Below, in pieces: positions 33,163-45,400 of a DNA stretch of 64,000 bases (positions within the stretch are counted from its first letter, which is position 1; each line of letters begins with the position of its first letter). The DNA comes from Casuarina equisetifolia (lineage: Eukaryota > Streptophyta > Magnoliopsida > Fagales > Casuarinaceae). The stretch spans positions 23,773,580 through 23,837,579 of the forward strand of contig CM052355.1 in NCBI GenBank assembly GCA_028551475.1, in the 5' to 3' direction. The notes below the pieces were generated by a model. It made no database searches, was not told the origin of the DNA, and was given only the letters and a program-made list of their open reading frames with translations. The position numbers and the translations under genes were made by a program.

Positions 33163-36100
33163 ATGCTTCGGCTCAGTCTTCTTCGCGTCTCGCTCCCTCG
33201 CTCTCTTCCTTGCTCTCACCTTCGCTCAAAGCTCAGTCCCCAAACCATGGCCTCCGCATCTTTCTCGACGTCGTCTCCACGCAGCTCCAACAAGCTCCTC
33301 CTTCGTCAGTTGTTCGAGAAGGAGTCCTCCACCTATACTTATTTGCTCGCCGACTTGTCTCACTCTGACAAGCCCGCTCTGGTTTGTGTTCTGATTCTTC
33401 TATTTCTAGCCTTGGTTTCCTTTTCTTCTTCCTTTGATTCTTTAGCTTTATTTGGACTGGGGCGCTTGCTCTTGGATTTCTCAGAAAGTCAAAAAAGGGG
33501 TTTCAGTTTCTTTGTTTTCTCTAATCTCATATTGTTTTAGTTTATCAGATGTTACTGTTTGTCATCATAAAACTAAGAGCAGACGACAATTCATGAAACT
33601 GAAGAAGTTAAAAGGAAATTGGATCTTCTTTTGCTGATCGGTTCACATAGCTCAATCTTACGTGAAAAATAGATGTAGAGAATTCATTGGGAATTAAGCA
33701 TGCGAGATTCTTTACAATATTTTGGATTCCTTCAAATTTTAATCATTATTTTGAATTCAAAATGGTTTAGTTTTTACGTTATTAAGAAAAATAACCTTAG
33801 CCAACTTAGATTCTCTAAGTTAATGACTATTGATGAACCATTTAAAAGAATTTAAAAGGAAATTGGATCTTCTTTCGCTGATCAGTTTACATAGCTCAAT
33901 CGTACGTGAAAAATAGATTAAGAGAATTCATTGGGAACTAAGGATGCACGATTCTTTAGAATATTTTGGATTCCCTCAAATTTTAATCATTATTTTGAAT
34001 TCAAAATGGTTTAGTTTTTACTTTATTAAGACAAAAAACCTCAGCCGACTTAGATTCTAAGTAAGTTAATAATTATTGGTGAACCATTTACTTTAATACC
34101 TGTTTATGGGCTTTCTGCATAAGTTATAGCTGCTATGCAAGGTATGCTTAGGTAAACCATTTGAACCAATTTTTCATTTTTTTTTTCTGATCGTATTGGT
34201 CATTTATTAATGCGCAATACTGTTGCATTGTAGTTTCTTTCCCTCCACTCTGCATATCTGGTGGCCAGATGTGGTCCCTTTTAGATTCTCCTTCTCCTAC
34301 AACACCCCCCCCCCCCCAAAAAAAAAACCCAACATGTTCTAGAAGTTATACCCTGGTTTTGATGTATAATGATAAATTATTTTTTGCCGTAACAATGTAA
34401 CGGTCAATTTCAGCTGCTTTATGATCTGAAGGGTAACTTGAAATTGATTCAATTAATTTTTTTAATCAAAAATAGAAAACAAATGCACTTTCTAATGCTT
34501 TGGGTCTTTTTGCACAAGTGCGTGCATGTGCAAACAGTATTTTCAGGTTACAGAAATGCGTCAACCCTGGTGCTTCATGTACCAGCCCAGGCGCGCATTC
34601 AGTAGCACTGTCTAGTATTACTACTTCTTGTTATTTCAAAATTTGCTTATACACTGGGCATAATTTGATTTGTTTTAGAAAAATGAAAATAGTGAACTCT
34701 GCTATGTAAAACTTTTATCTTTCATCTTTTCTTCTTTTTTGGCCCCCACAAAATCAAGAAGTTCAATGCAACTTCTCGGGATCCAAATACCTTACTGAAA
34801 AAAATCAGTTGATAAACTGGCCGCCGTATACATAAACTTTCTAAATGCATTGATCATTGACTTTAAGTCCTTGAGCGTATCTCTAGCATCAAGCAAGTAA
34901 ATTATATACCGGAAGAAGTTGGACTTTTGCGCTTTAGCAAAAACAACTGATACAACTTTAGAGTATGTTAAGTGTGCTGCTTGATTTAAAAGCTTGTGCT
35001 GTCTAGTTTTGTTGCAATTACTATTTTATTACTAAGTTTATCTTTTTTTATTTTTTATTTTGTGTTTCATTTTTGGCAGTTGATTGACCCAGTCGATAGG
35101 ACAGTGGAGAGGGACCTCTCCCTTGTAAAAGAGCTAGGACTGAAGCTAATTTTCGCTATAAACACCCATGTCCACGCTGACCATGTAACTGGTTCTGGCC
35201 TATTGAAGGTGTGAAATTTTTCCCACGTTATTGAGCTCCAGTTAATTTTACTCCTGCAAAATTTGTTTGGCAAATAAAATTTGGTAAAATTCCTACTCCC
35301 AAGCTGTAAAGGTACGAATAAATCTTTTGTTGTCATTCATGTTTACTGTTTATGGCAGAATAAGGTTCCTGGATTGCAATCAATCATTTCAAAAGCAAGC
35401 AATGCAAGAGCTGATCTTCAGATTGAAGCTGGTGACAAAATCCATTTTGGTAGTCTGTTTTTGGAGGTATGGATGCAGTTGCCTGAATTTGTTGCTATTT
35501 TGTGTGAATGACCATGAAAATTATATCAATTTTGCATTATAGGGAAGGTTTCCTAAATGTATGGGTTCGTTTATTATTTTTTTTTGTTGGTGAAAATAAT
35601 TAGATAATTGCAGCATTATGGCAAGTTCTTATTAGAACGTTTGTGCTATGTGATTTTAATAAGCTTGTTAAGCCTAGGAGTTTGCTTTATTTGTTTCTAG
35701 GTACACTGCAGGTGCCAGGAAGTTAATTGATGTCCATCTTAGGCATGATATTTATCTGACAAAGGAGGTTCTACTTCTTGATTGCTGATTGTCCTTTCTT
35801 ACTACTTGTGACACAAATGTCTTGTGTGAACAAACAAATGTCTTGCGCATGTTCACACAAGACATCAGTGGCTATTATTGGTGATGTCAAGACACCTAAT
35901 TGTTTATGGTAGTGATGTGTCTTTACATAAGTACTCTGATGATGTATGAGTGTGCAGAGGTAAAATAGGAGGCATTACGTTCTATTGAAGCACATAGCCT
36001 TTGGTAGATGTAATGTCAAGGTTATGACAGTTTAGAATACTAACTAGATGCATAATATGCATGGAAATTCATTTGGTAAGAGGAGGTCTCTATTGAAAGA

Positions 36101-39100
36101 AAGCCTTAAGAAATTGGAGTTGAAGAAGAGCAGCAACGCAAGCTGGTAATGACAAAGTTATTATTAGGACCAAAGTTGTGTTGGCATACTATATTGTCAA
36201 AAAACCAGCCAAAAAACCTCAAGCTTAAGTCATATCTGCTGAGTCATGTCCTATGAAGTTGAAGATTTATCAAGTAACTCTTGAAGAGACCACTATGACC
36301 AATATTTTAATTTCTATCCTTTGACCAAGTCAGTAGACTTGGAGATCTACAAGTTAATGGTAGGTGATTAGAATGGACCACATATGGCCGAGGCTTAAAG
36401 GGTCCTAAATGAGGCAATAAACAGTTTGGTTTTTGCTGTTAAAAGACTTAAATTTGACATTTTGTTGAATAATGTATGCCCTTAGAATCAGATGCTAAGG
36501 ACATTCAATGTTGTTTTTGATACAAATAATGTGTTAAGAGTCTGTATCTTGAGAAGATTTTGGGAAACACCATCCAGAAAGGATGCACAACAAATGTTAG
36601 ATCTATTTGCATGGGAAGATCATCTGAGTCTCATAATAACAAGTCTTATTTCAAATTATCTTATTTGGATGCCAAGCCTACTCGCAGTCCAGGTTTAAAA
36701 TTTAGCATCTGATTTTTAGTATTTTTCGAAAAGGTTATAAGCTAATTGTTTAGTCACAGCTACATTAATTTTTCTAAACGTTTCAACAGCTCAAATGAGG
36801 ATTAAAGAGGGCAACATAATGCTTTTGAGTGTAAAAAGGAGGAAATGTACTCTTTGAAAACCATTACAAGAGCTTGAGAGAGAGATCTCAAAACTAGTGG
36901 GCCAAGTGATAAGCTTTTCTCTTAAGAATTCTGCCTTTTGCAACTACGTGCATATCTAAATTCTTTGTAATTGAAATGAAATTGTCCATCTGTAAGGTTC
37001 AAAGAGTCTATGAATGTTGTGTTCAAAGCATTTTGTGGATTGTCATATGATATCCTGTGTTTATTTCTTTCAATGGTTGTCCCGTTTTCAATTGGTTTTT
37101 TCTTTTTTGGTGAAATATCTCCTGTGCATCTCTTGTATTATCTGCTTTGAATGATAATTGGTACTTCGTTCTTTAAGAACATGATATCTGTGCGGTCATA
37201 ATGTGCTATTTGACTGTCTTACTTATGAACAACAACCTCTTGAATGCTGCAAGTTTGTTTGTTGATTGATGAGCATGTGACACAAAAACTGACATGTTGT
37301 GACATCTGTGGAAGATCATTAAGTTAGTAAATAGATGTATTCTTCATGTTCTAGGTTCATTAAATCGAGGTTGTATTTTTGTGAAAAATAAAATATGGGG
37401 TGAAATGAGACCCAGGTCCCATCCAGTTTTATATAGGTGAGGGAGAGGTGATTCTGCCGGAGGTGGGGAGTGTTGCCATTTAAAAAATCTTTAAAATCTT
37501 TTGATAATTTGAAGAATGTTAATTATTCTTTGTTGTAATAAATAAATGGGGAAATTCCAACAATTGGTTTAGAAACTTTATTTATAGTTTATCATTGTTT
37601 GTATGTACAAATTGCTGAATTTATTCCATTCGCTGCATTTTAGGTATGTACTAAATTATTTACCTGGACAACATTTACTGATTAGAGCAATTCTGAGGAC
37701 GTCATTCTTTGCAAATCCATCCAACCAAAGCCCCCTTTCTCCCCTTTTCTCTCTCATAGCTAGTGGCAATTTTGTTTGCATACATTAATTTTGAGTCTTT
37801 TGCAGGTTCGAGCTACCCCTGGTCACACGGCTGGTTGTGTTACATATGTTACCGGAGATGGGCCTGACCAGCCTCGACCCAGAATGGCTTTCACAGGAGA
37901 TGCCTTACTGATACGTGGATGTGGGAGAACTGATTTTCAGGTTTAGTATATTATAATCTCTTAACCTTTTAGTTATTTTATTTCTTCAGTAATCACGTTT
38001 CATGATTGAAAGAAGTAAATAAAAAGTCAAAAATTTGAAATTCAAAAAGTAAAAACTTGCCTTTGCGAGGACTCAAATTCATTTTCAGATGCCATTTGGA
38101 AGGAAGTGTTAAATATAAGCTCACTAATTTGCTTACAGGGGGGCAGTTCTGATCAACTCTATGAGTCAGTGCATTCACAGGCAAGGACATCAGCCTATTT
38201 TGAACTTCAGCGCTCTATAGTGGCAGAAGTTTAATGTCTTTTTCTCGTGTATCCAGATTTTCACATTGCCCAAGGATACATTGCTCTATCCTGCCCATGA
38301 TTACAAGGGGTTTACTGTATGAACCATCAGTTGGCTCTTATATCTAGGCTATGTAATTTTTTGAAAACCACTACTCCTTATTCCATCCCTTTGACTGATA
38401 TCCAGGTTAGCACTGTAGGCGAGGAGATCCTTTATAATCCTAGGCTCACAAAAGATAAGGTGATTCATTTGGCGTAAATGTCAGTTCTTGTTATTGTGTG
38501 ATCAATTTTTTCCTTGAAAGTCTGCTTGAGTACACTTATTACATAAGAATTTTTTGTTTCCCATTATCTATTCGATTAATCTGCATACTCTTGCTCAAAA
38601 ACTTCTCACAAGATAACTTAAGCGTATTATTCACCAGGTACTTTTGCTTCTATGATTGTTTTATGAACTTCACCCTTAGCATTTAGTTACCTGTTTACTT
38701 TGAAATAAGCAAGATTTTGATGTCCTCCTGTCTGTAAAATTGCGCTTCTGAAATACTCTGAAGTAATGAGAAAAAATAAATAAAGATGATTAGCTTAATA
38801 GACCAGTTTAGAGCTATGTGCCATTTCTATTAGTTATTATTCTGTGGGTTTTGTTTCCCCAATTATTCGTATCATCTTGTTTCATTTGCATTCTGTACAT
38901 ACTAATTCTCCCCCTTACCCTTAATTATTTCAATCTATGAATTCTTTGCAGGAAACCTTCAAGAATATAATGGAAAGTAAGTCACATTTTTGTTTATAAC
39001 AGAGTTCCTATTGAGCAAAAATTTCATCTACTACGCATAACCATTGCATGTTGACTTAGTTCTAATTTTGTCACAGATCTTAAGCTCTCCTACCCAAAAA

Positions 39101-39183
39101 TGATTGACGTTGCTGTCCCCGCAAATCTGGTTTGTGGTTTGCAAGATACTTCTGTGAAGCCTGCTGAAGCAACTTCAAACTAG
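33163..39183 (+). CDS. ETHE1: ETHE1 persulfide dioxygenase (mitochondrial, metallo-beta-lactamase fold)
   Basis: Oxidises glutathione persulfide to sulfite in mitochondrial sulfur and cysteine catabolism, using one iron. Nine exons join in frame: 33163-33381, 35080-35208, 35359-35466, 37806-37940, 38139-38180, 38257-38316, 38406-38459, 38952-38976, 39077-39183; 292 aa, the usual plant length. Metal ligands are all visible: HVHADH in exon 2, the TPGHTAGC His and [16 protein letters not shown]sp in exon 4, and YPAHDYKG His in exon 6. The first 28 residues ([20 protein letters not shown]...) are Arg/Ser/Leu-rich without acidic residues, typical of a mitochondrial presequence. A second in-frame ATG at 33247 (ACCATGG context) would give a shorter form without it. 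Intron 5 uses a GC donor (CAG|GCAAGG). Intron 3 is 2.3 kb with no recognisable element. No lesion was seen. Confidence 0.95.
33610..34095. repeat. 244-bp tandem duplication in ETHE1 intron 1
   Basis: AAAAGGAAATTGGATCTTCT starts at 33610 and again at 33854. The copies stay parallel through ATAGCTCAATC, GAGAATTCATTGGGAA, TTTTGAATTCAAAATGG and GGTGAACCATTT or its equivalent. They are about 90 percent alike by eye. Confidence 0.9.
34305..34327. repeat. Poly-C then poly-A tract in ETHE1 intron 1
   Basis: About 13 C followed by about 10 A. Such tracts are often length-variable and error-prone in sequencing. Confidence 0.85.
38181..38182 (+). other. ETHE1: GC donor of a GC-AG intron in ETHE1
   Basis: Exon 5 ends with VHSQ (CAG) at 38180 and the intron starts GCAAGG. 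Every other position of the donor matches consensus, as is usual for GC-AG introns. The acceptor is ATCCAG at 38256, and exon 6 (IFTLPKD) continues in frame. No GT nearby would keep the frame and the conserved sequence. Confidence 0.85.
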
Positions 39184-42100
39184 ATTCAGGTATGTTTTCT
39201 GGGGCATCAAGTTCAAGTTGAAGGAGTTGTTTCAGTAGCTTATTTGTTAATTTGAATGTTCAAACCAATGACACATTCTATAGCTGCAGAGATTTGTTTG
39301 ATTATAGTTATTGTGCAGGGAAGAACATGGAAGAGAATAATAAAGGAACAATCTAGGCAGATTTTCCCTTTCTACAAATTCTTAAACTTGCTAGTGCATA
39401 TATTTTCACTTTTTACGTAAGATTACTTTCCTAGATCAGAAGTCCTAAAGATAAATTAATAGTAGTCCTTGAAAGAAGATATCCAGTCATTTCACTTCAA
39501 TTCATGTATAGGACTCAATACTGCCAATTACTCTGCTGACCCTCTGCTGCTATTGTTTGAATATATAGTGCTGCTGCAATGTGAAGTTCCCCCTGACAAC
39601 TCAAAAGTTTTTATACTTTGGAAACAGAGATTAAATGTAGAAATTCTAACTAATATGAGATTTAAAGTGAACGAGCTTAATAGAAGACCTGGGCTTTGAA
39701 AGTTGGCGCATCTGTAGTTGAGATATTGCTGATGAAGTTAGATAGCATTTTTAGATATCACTAGGGTATCCCTCCTTGATAAATATAATTTAACTGTCTT
39801 ACCAGGTATTGTTGATGAGGGTGAAAGCTGATCGATTGTACTTATTTGTGACAATCAATCAGCCACTTATTAGGTGGTCATCTAATTTGTTGGCTGAAAT
39901 GGTGCAGCCATGGATGGAAACTCTGGCATTTTTTCCAGTTTAGTGATTGGGCTTTCTATGTGAGGCCACTGTAGTAAGAATTTACTTTTAGGTGCAATAT
40001 TGGACTTCCATTCTTGATGTTGGGTTACCCATAGTTTCATCTTTGGATTTTATTGGGTGCTATTGCTAGATTTTATTACCGTTTCATATGAAAAGAACTT
40101 TTGAAACTAAAGGAAATCATGCAGCAGACCAATGCTTTAAAATGTTTGCTTAACCTGTTGCCTTTAAGTGTCGATGTGCAAGCCCTTGAATTGCTCTTTG
40201 ATTAAGGCTTCTCAATGAAACGCAAAATAAAATTCATAAAATGCAGGTACAGCTGATGGATGACTTGAGGAGCATTTTGGTGGAAAATATTTTCTTTTAG
40301 CAGACGTAGTTCAAATTTATTAGGCCCCTGCCTCACTATGTCTGAATAATTCACTAAGTGAAACTTTATTGACGAGCATTTTACTGGGACCTTTCTATCG
40401 GAAGCTTTTCTCAATGAGGTGTCATTTTGCCAATTTGTTGTCAGGAACTAATTTCTGTAGTCTGATGTTGAGAAGGCCTTTATAGCTACAATTATGTATT
40501 GCTGTTTGATACCTTGGCCGACCCAGGTGAGGGTCAATGGCTGAATGTAATTAGATTCGAAACTTAGATGAGTTGAGTTGATTGGATTTGAATGGCGAAC
40601 TTGGTGATCTTATTCTAAAAAGAGGCTGTAGCAACCCATCTCCAGAAGCCATTTTTCTGGCATTTAAGATTCATAACGTTTGACTGTCCATCTCTCAATT
40701 TGTTAAGATGCATGTATTCAACTGATTCTTCTTTAAAACTGAAAATCACTTAGCAACTTTCAGCTGCTTTGTTTTCTTTCTGATTGATTCCTTACAATTC
40801 TGAAAACCAGTTTGGGTCTCATTTCAGTTCTTACTTTAGTGTGCTTCTGGAACCAGAATCTGGTAACCATTGCATATGTGCTACTATTGCGCGTAAGACA
40901 TGATCGTAATTTTAGCAGTGTGGATCTTTATCTAATGATTGTGATCCTTATTTGCAGAAAAGCAAGCTTGTTTGAGCCAAGGTTCCGTTCAGCCCAAAGC
41001 TACAATAATCATAGGGCTTTGCATTTCTGCAGACCGGGAAGGTTAGTTTCTTATGTGTACTAAGAATTCAGCGTAAACGTGCTCTCGGGTGTTAATAAAT
41101 AATAAATAAAAACCATATGGTTTAGTTATTGAAAAGAAGGAAAGAAAGAAAAAAGAGTGTATTTAGGAGTGGGGATGTAAGAAGCGATCATGTGCAGGTA
41201 ATGTAAGTGATCAGTACTATGGCTTGTTGTGTACGCATTCAGAGAATATGGAAAAGCCCTTCAACCTCCGTGCTCTGCTGTTTGCAATTTATTTGTGGTG
41301 ATCAAGTAAAGTATTTAATTTCTTGATGTCGATCTTGATTAACCCTTAGAGTAAAAGCGCATCGTTAAGTTGCATTGACTGATGAGCTAAACCCCAACCA
41401 CATCCATTGAAAAATTATGGAGCTGTTATTCTTCCGCTTAAACAAAGAGGTCAAATGATAACGGATTATAACATTTGGCATAGGATGTCAGACAAATCTG
41501 GTCTTTTCAAAATAATGCGAACATTATATGTCCTCTTTCTTCTTTTGAAGTAATACATCTTTTTTTCTTTTTTCTTTTAACCACTCTAACCCATTCACCC
41601 AAACTTGGGTTCTTTGTATTGTATAGAATTTATCAATTCTTATATAGTGTATTTTCTGTGTAGTCGTTCTTCAGAATGATTCCTACTAAGATATTCTGTA
41701 ATAATAGTGTTACGAGTTTGTTTATATTCATTCTGTAATAGTTTCTTGCATATTATACAATCTCTTGTTGGTCTATTTCGGTGACTATGACTTTTTTTAA
41801 TTATTAGTTCCGTTTTAGGAATTAGTTTTAAAACACAATCCAAAACAAAAAAATAAAAATAAAAATTACCATTTGTATAAAGTTACACCAAAATCATAAC
41901 ATCTTTGAAGATTTTATGTATCCTCTAAAAGATTCGTTGAACCATACTAATCCAGTTTATAGTATTCCAATAATAAATCCTCTAGAGTACCGAAAACTAC
42001 AAATGCTTTAAACACATTAATGAATTTTTCAGAGTCATAATGTACAATCAATTGAGCATTTTGTTCTGAGTTTAACGCTTCTTGTGTCGCCTTAAATTGT

Positions 42101-42400
42101 GTACTAGAACGTTTAGAATTGAAGGAGAAAGAAAAACCGTTCAGGTTGGAGGTTGAAGACAAGAATGTGTGGTACACACGCACGTCTCTGCACTGGACAT
42201 AATTTGCTTCAGTGGTGTTGCGCATGAACTACATGTGCCGGCCTGTATAAAATATGTGTACACGCATTCCAATCTCCTTCTGCGACGTGTTGCTAACATG
42301 GCACTGATGTGGCTGGTTTTTATTGATTTTAACACTTAGAATCCAAAAATTCTTTAATTGTTTGAGAAACTGTTAAATACCTAGACCATTTGGGAACCAC
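39184..42400. other. 3' flank of ETHE1 and intergenic DNA
   Basis: The first few hundred bases are probably ETHE1 3' untranslated region. Open frames here (for example 39469-39699, 40812-41063 and the minus-strand frames at 41640-42335) match no family I know and look like chance frames. Confidence 0.5.
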
Positions 42401-45400
42401 CCCATAGGTCAAAAAAAGATATCGTTTTTAATGGTTCACCAAGGTACTCATATTTGCATATCCGTCAAACTTTTCTCTCTTGTTTTAATTGCTTAGATTA
42501 CTTGACTTATTTTTGGTTTAAAACTATAAGCAACATAATTTTTATCTTGTAACAACTAACGAAACAATTTTGGGAATCACAAGCAACCAAGAAAAAGGAA
42601 ACAGATATCACACACAAAATGTTGATCAAAATTTTTATCACTCTATTTGACTCAAGTAAACTTTCAAAGTCTAATCTTTGAATTTTTTCACCAACTAACG
42701 AGAATCTTATTACTTTCATTTCATAGTATATAGTATGTGGAATGATTATATAACATATTGTAATATCTATAAGAATAGTGGTTGGGGCAACACATTAAAT
42801 CTGTTTAAAGAAAAGGGATTAAATTGATCTTTTCACATATTATATAATTAGTTTGAGAGAAAAAAAAAAAAGAAGATATCAAATTACTTCAAAAGGAGGC
42901 ATAAGGTTGCTTTTCTTAATTTCATATCTTTTGCCACCAAATTAGAAAATGTGCATCTAATTTGAAAGCAATTCAAACCCTAAATTTATTGATAATTTAG
43001 CTGTATCATAAAGAATATAATTTAAACTTAAATATTCCAGAAAATGTTCTGTCAAGATATTAAAATTTTGCATTCTTTAGATAAAAAGGCATTAGTGATA
43101 ATTTGAGAGAAAACAAAATAATTTTGCAAGGTTACAAAAATATTTTTAAGAAGTAAGAATGAGACATTTATTTTGCCTTAAGAATGATATACTTTTGGGC
43201 AAAATCATTTCACGAATACTTTCTTCTTGAGAAATAAGTTTCTTTTATGATGAACATACGTTTTGTATGAATATCTTTGTATACTGAACATGTGGCTTTT
43301 TATGGTATAGATGTGCCTTTAATGAGAAATTTTGTTAAGGCAACTTCATTTTATTGTTTAATGTAAAGTTTGATCTAAAATGATCAGTCCCTTAGTTTAA
43401 ATTGTTTGATCACAATGATCACTTCATTTTGACTTAGATTTCAAAGAGTACATTTTTCACAAAAATATTTCAAAGTCATTTAATAGTTGTCTAATTCTTT
43501 CAACTACATCAAAATTGTTACCAATTATAACCATTAATTTTCATTTAGTTGAATCATGTGATATGGACAATATTCATAATTTCATTTTGGCCGTTAAGTC
43601 ATACTTGATACAATGAGGATTGAGGCCATGTTAACACTACATCATACTGCCAAAATCCAAGTAAATATGATCACACCTCATATGACATGTTGATTTTCAT
43701 TCTTGTTTAGAATTTCTAACAGTTATTTTTGTAAATGCAGCCATAAATAATTAAAAATAATAATAATAATAATTTTTTTTTTGTACCTTCTTGTTATTGA
43801 AGTGTTCACATACGCACCAAAACTTTCAATCAATAATGGAAATCCGAGGTTGCCAACATTGTTGAAAATCTTTTGTTCGTCACGTGTTTCCTTCTTCTGA
43901 GGACGGTTGTATGTGCAGATGTTTCGTGGGTTGGACTTGTTTGGTACATCCGGTGGGCGTTGACAGTGGCTTTGTTCATCGATTTGTGGACAAAACGTTT
44001 GTTCCAACCATCCTTTCCTACGGCAGTCTGCCTTTTATGTTCTTTACCCATTACCAAACATTTCTCTATCACATTTTTTTCATGCTTTTCCACATCATTA
44101 TTACTTGAAGATCGTGAGCTTTGACAATATCTTAGATGGGCGTTTTTATTTTGCTGCAGTTTGACCCCCTTCTACTCTTTGTGCTGTTTGACGTTTCGAC
44201 GATCTGAAAATCCGTGATTGAAAGATCATAGGATGTATGTCGTTGTTGCGTTTAATCAGAAACGAGTAATGGCTTTGTCATCCTTGTGGAAGTGCGTTTA
44301 TTAGACTTAGAATTTGGTAAGATGCAATGTTCGCTCCTTTTTTGTTTGAACACAACGAGTTGATTTTGTACGTTGGAAAGATTGTGATTACATGAAATTG
44401 ACTGACGGTTGTCTACCGTGTACGCTACCTGCTTTACTAACCAAAAAACACTCTTGTATTGTCTCCGGAACTCAACCCAATTAAGCCTAATTTCTACAAT
44501 CGCAGGTCCTTACGTTATTTCCCCATCATTGACCCTGTGCTATTTCCCAACCTTTGAGAATGATGCCCTCGGTGGTCAATCTCTGCTTAAGGTCTAGTCC
44601 ACAGAAATGGAGTTGTCTTCACAGGCCGATGGCCACCTCATATTTTCCTCCTCCTCCTTTTTATCCACTTAGCTTTTGGCCGCCCAATTGCGTACCTCCA
44701 TGTGGTTTCAGTCGGTGGCCACATAGAGAAGTTTTGGAACTTAATTGAACTTTAGGAGGTGTTTTCAAATAATTGAATTTGATATTTTACGACCTTCATT
44801 GTACAACATGCTCTTGTCAACTTTAGACTCCAAGAAATGAGACTGGCAGACGGACACTACAGGATTCGAACTTCAGGAAAAACAGAATAGACGGATTGAA
44901 AATGGTAAAAGAGTTTAGTCTTCCTAAGCAAAGCGTCCAAAAGTCCATGCATGTATGGGTCGTGCTTTGACACTTTGACGCGGAAAAGAAAATAGCCACT
45001 CACTGCCAAATGCTAAAAGACAGATGTTTAATGGAAAATCTCATTAGTTTTCTCATAGATCAAAGTGTTTTGCTTGCTCCAAGAAGTAAGCTTGGATCAG
45101 CTTAAAATTGGACTCGAACCTAATTTTGTGTCGGAACTCCTCAGCTTCCGTGTTGAGAAGGGCACGGCTTTACCCACCTTGTGTGTCAAACTAGAACTCT
45201 TCCACTTTGTGAGTCACAATCTCTAAACAACCATAATACTAATATAATATAATGGAGCGTATGTCCTCTATAAATGACACACAATTTGATAAAACATTTT
45301 TGTTTCCCATTTGATCATTGATTAGTTCTGTGAACTTGTTATGATAATGATATTAGAGTTTAAATTTCTTCTTAACATTAATGGAGCTTTGAAAAGGATG

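Noticed and set aside
43830..44125. Overlapping open frames on both strands, up to 94 codons, as a possible transposase piece
   Set aside because: No catalytic motif or family resemblance in any frame. Open frames on both strands are explained by the local lack of stop-rich AT triplets.
44554..44748. Pro-rich frame resembling the tail of a GLK/APRR2-like regulator
   Set aside because: The similarity is only in low-complexity Pro/Trp content. No GARP or receiver domain is nearby.
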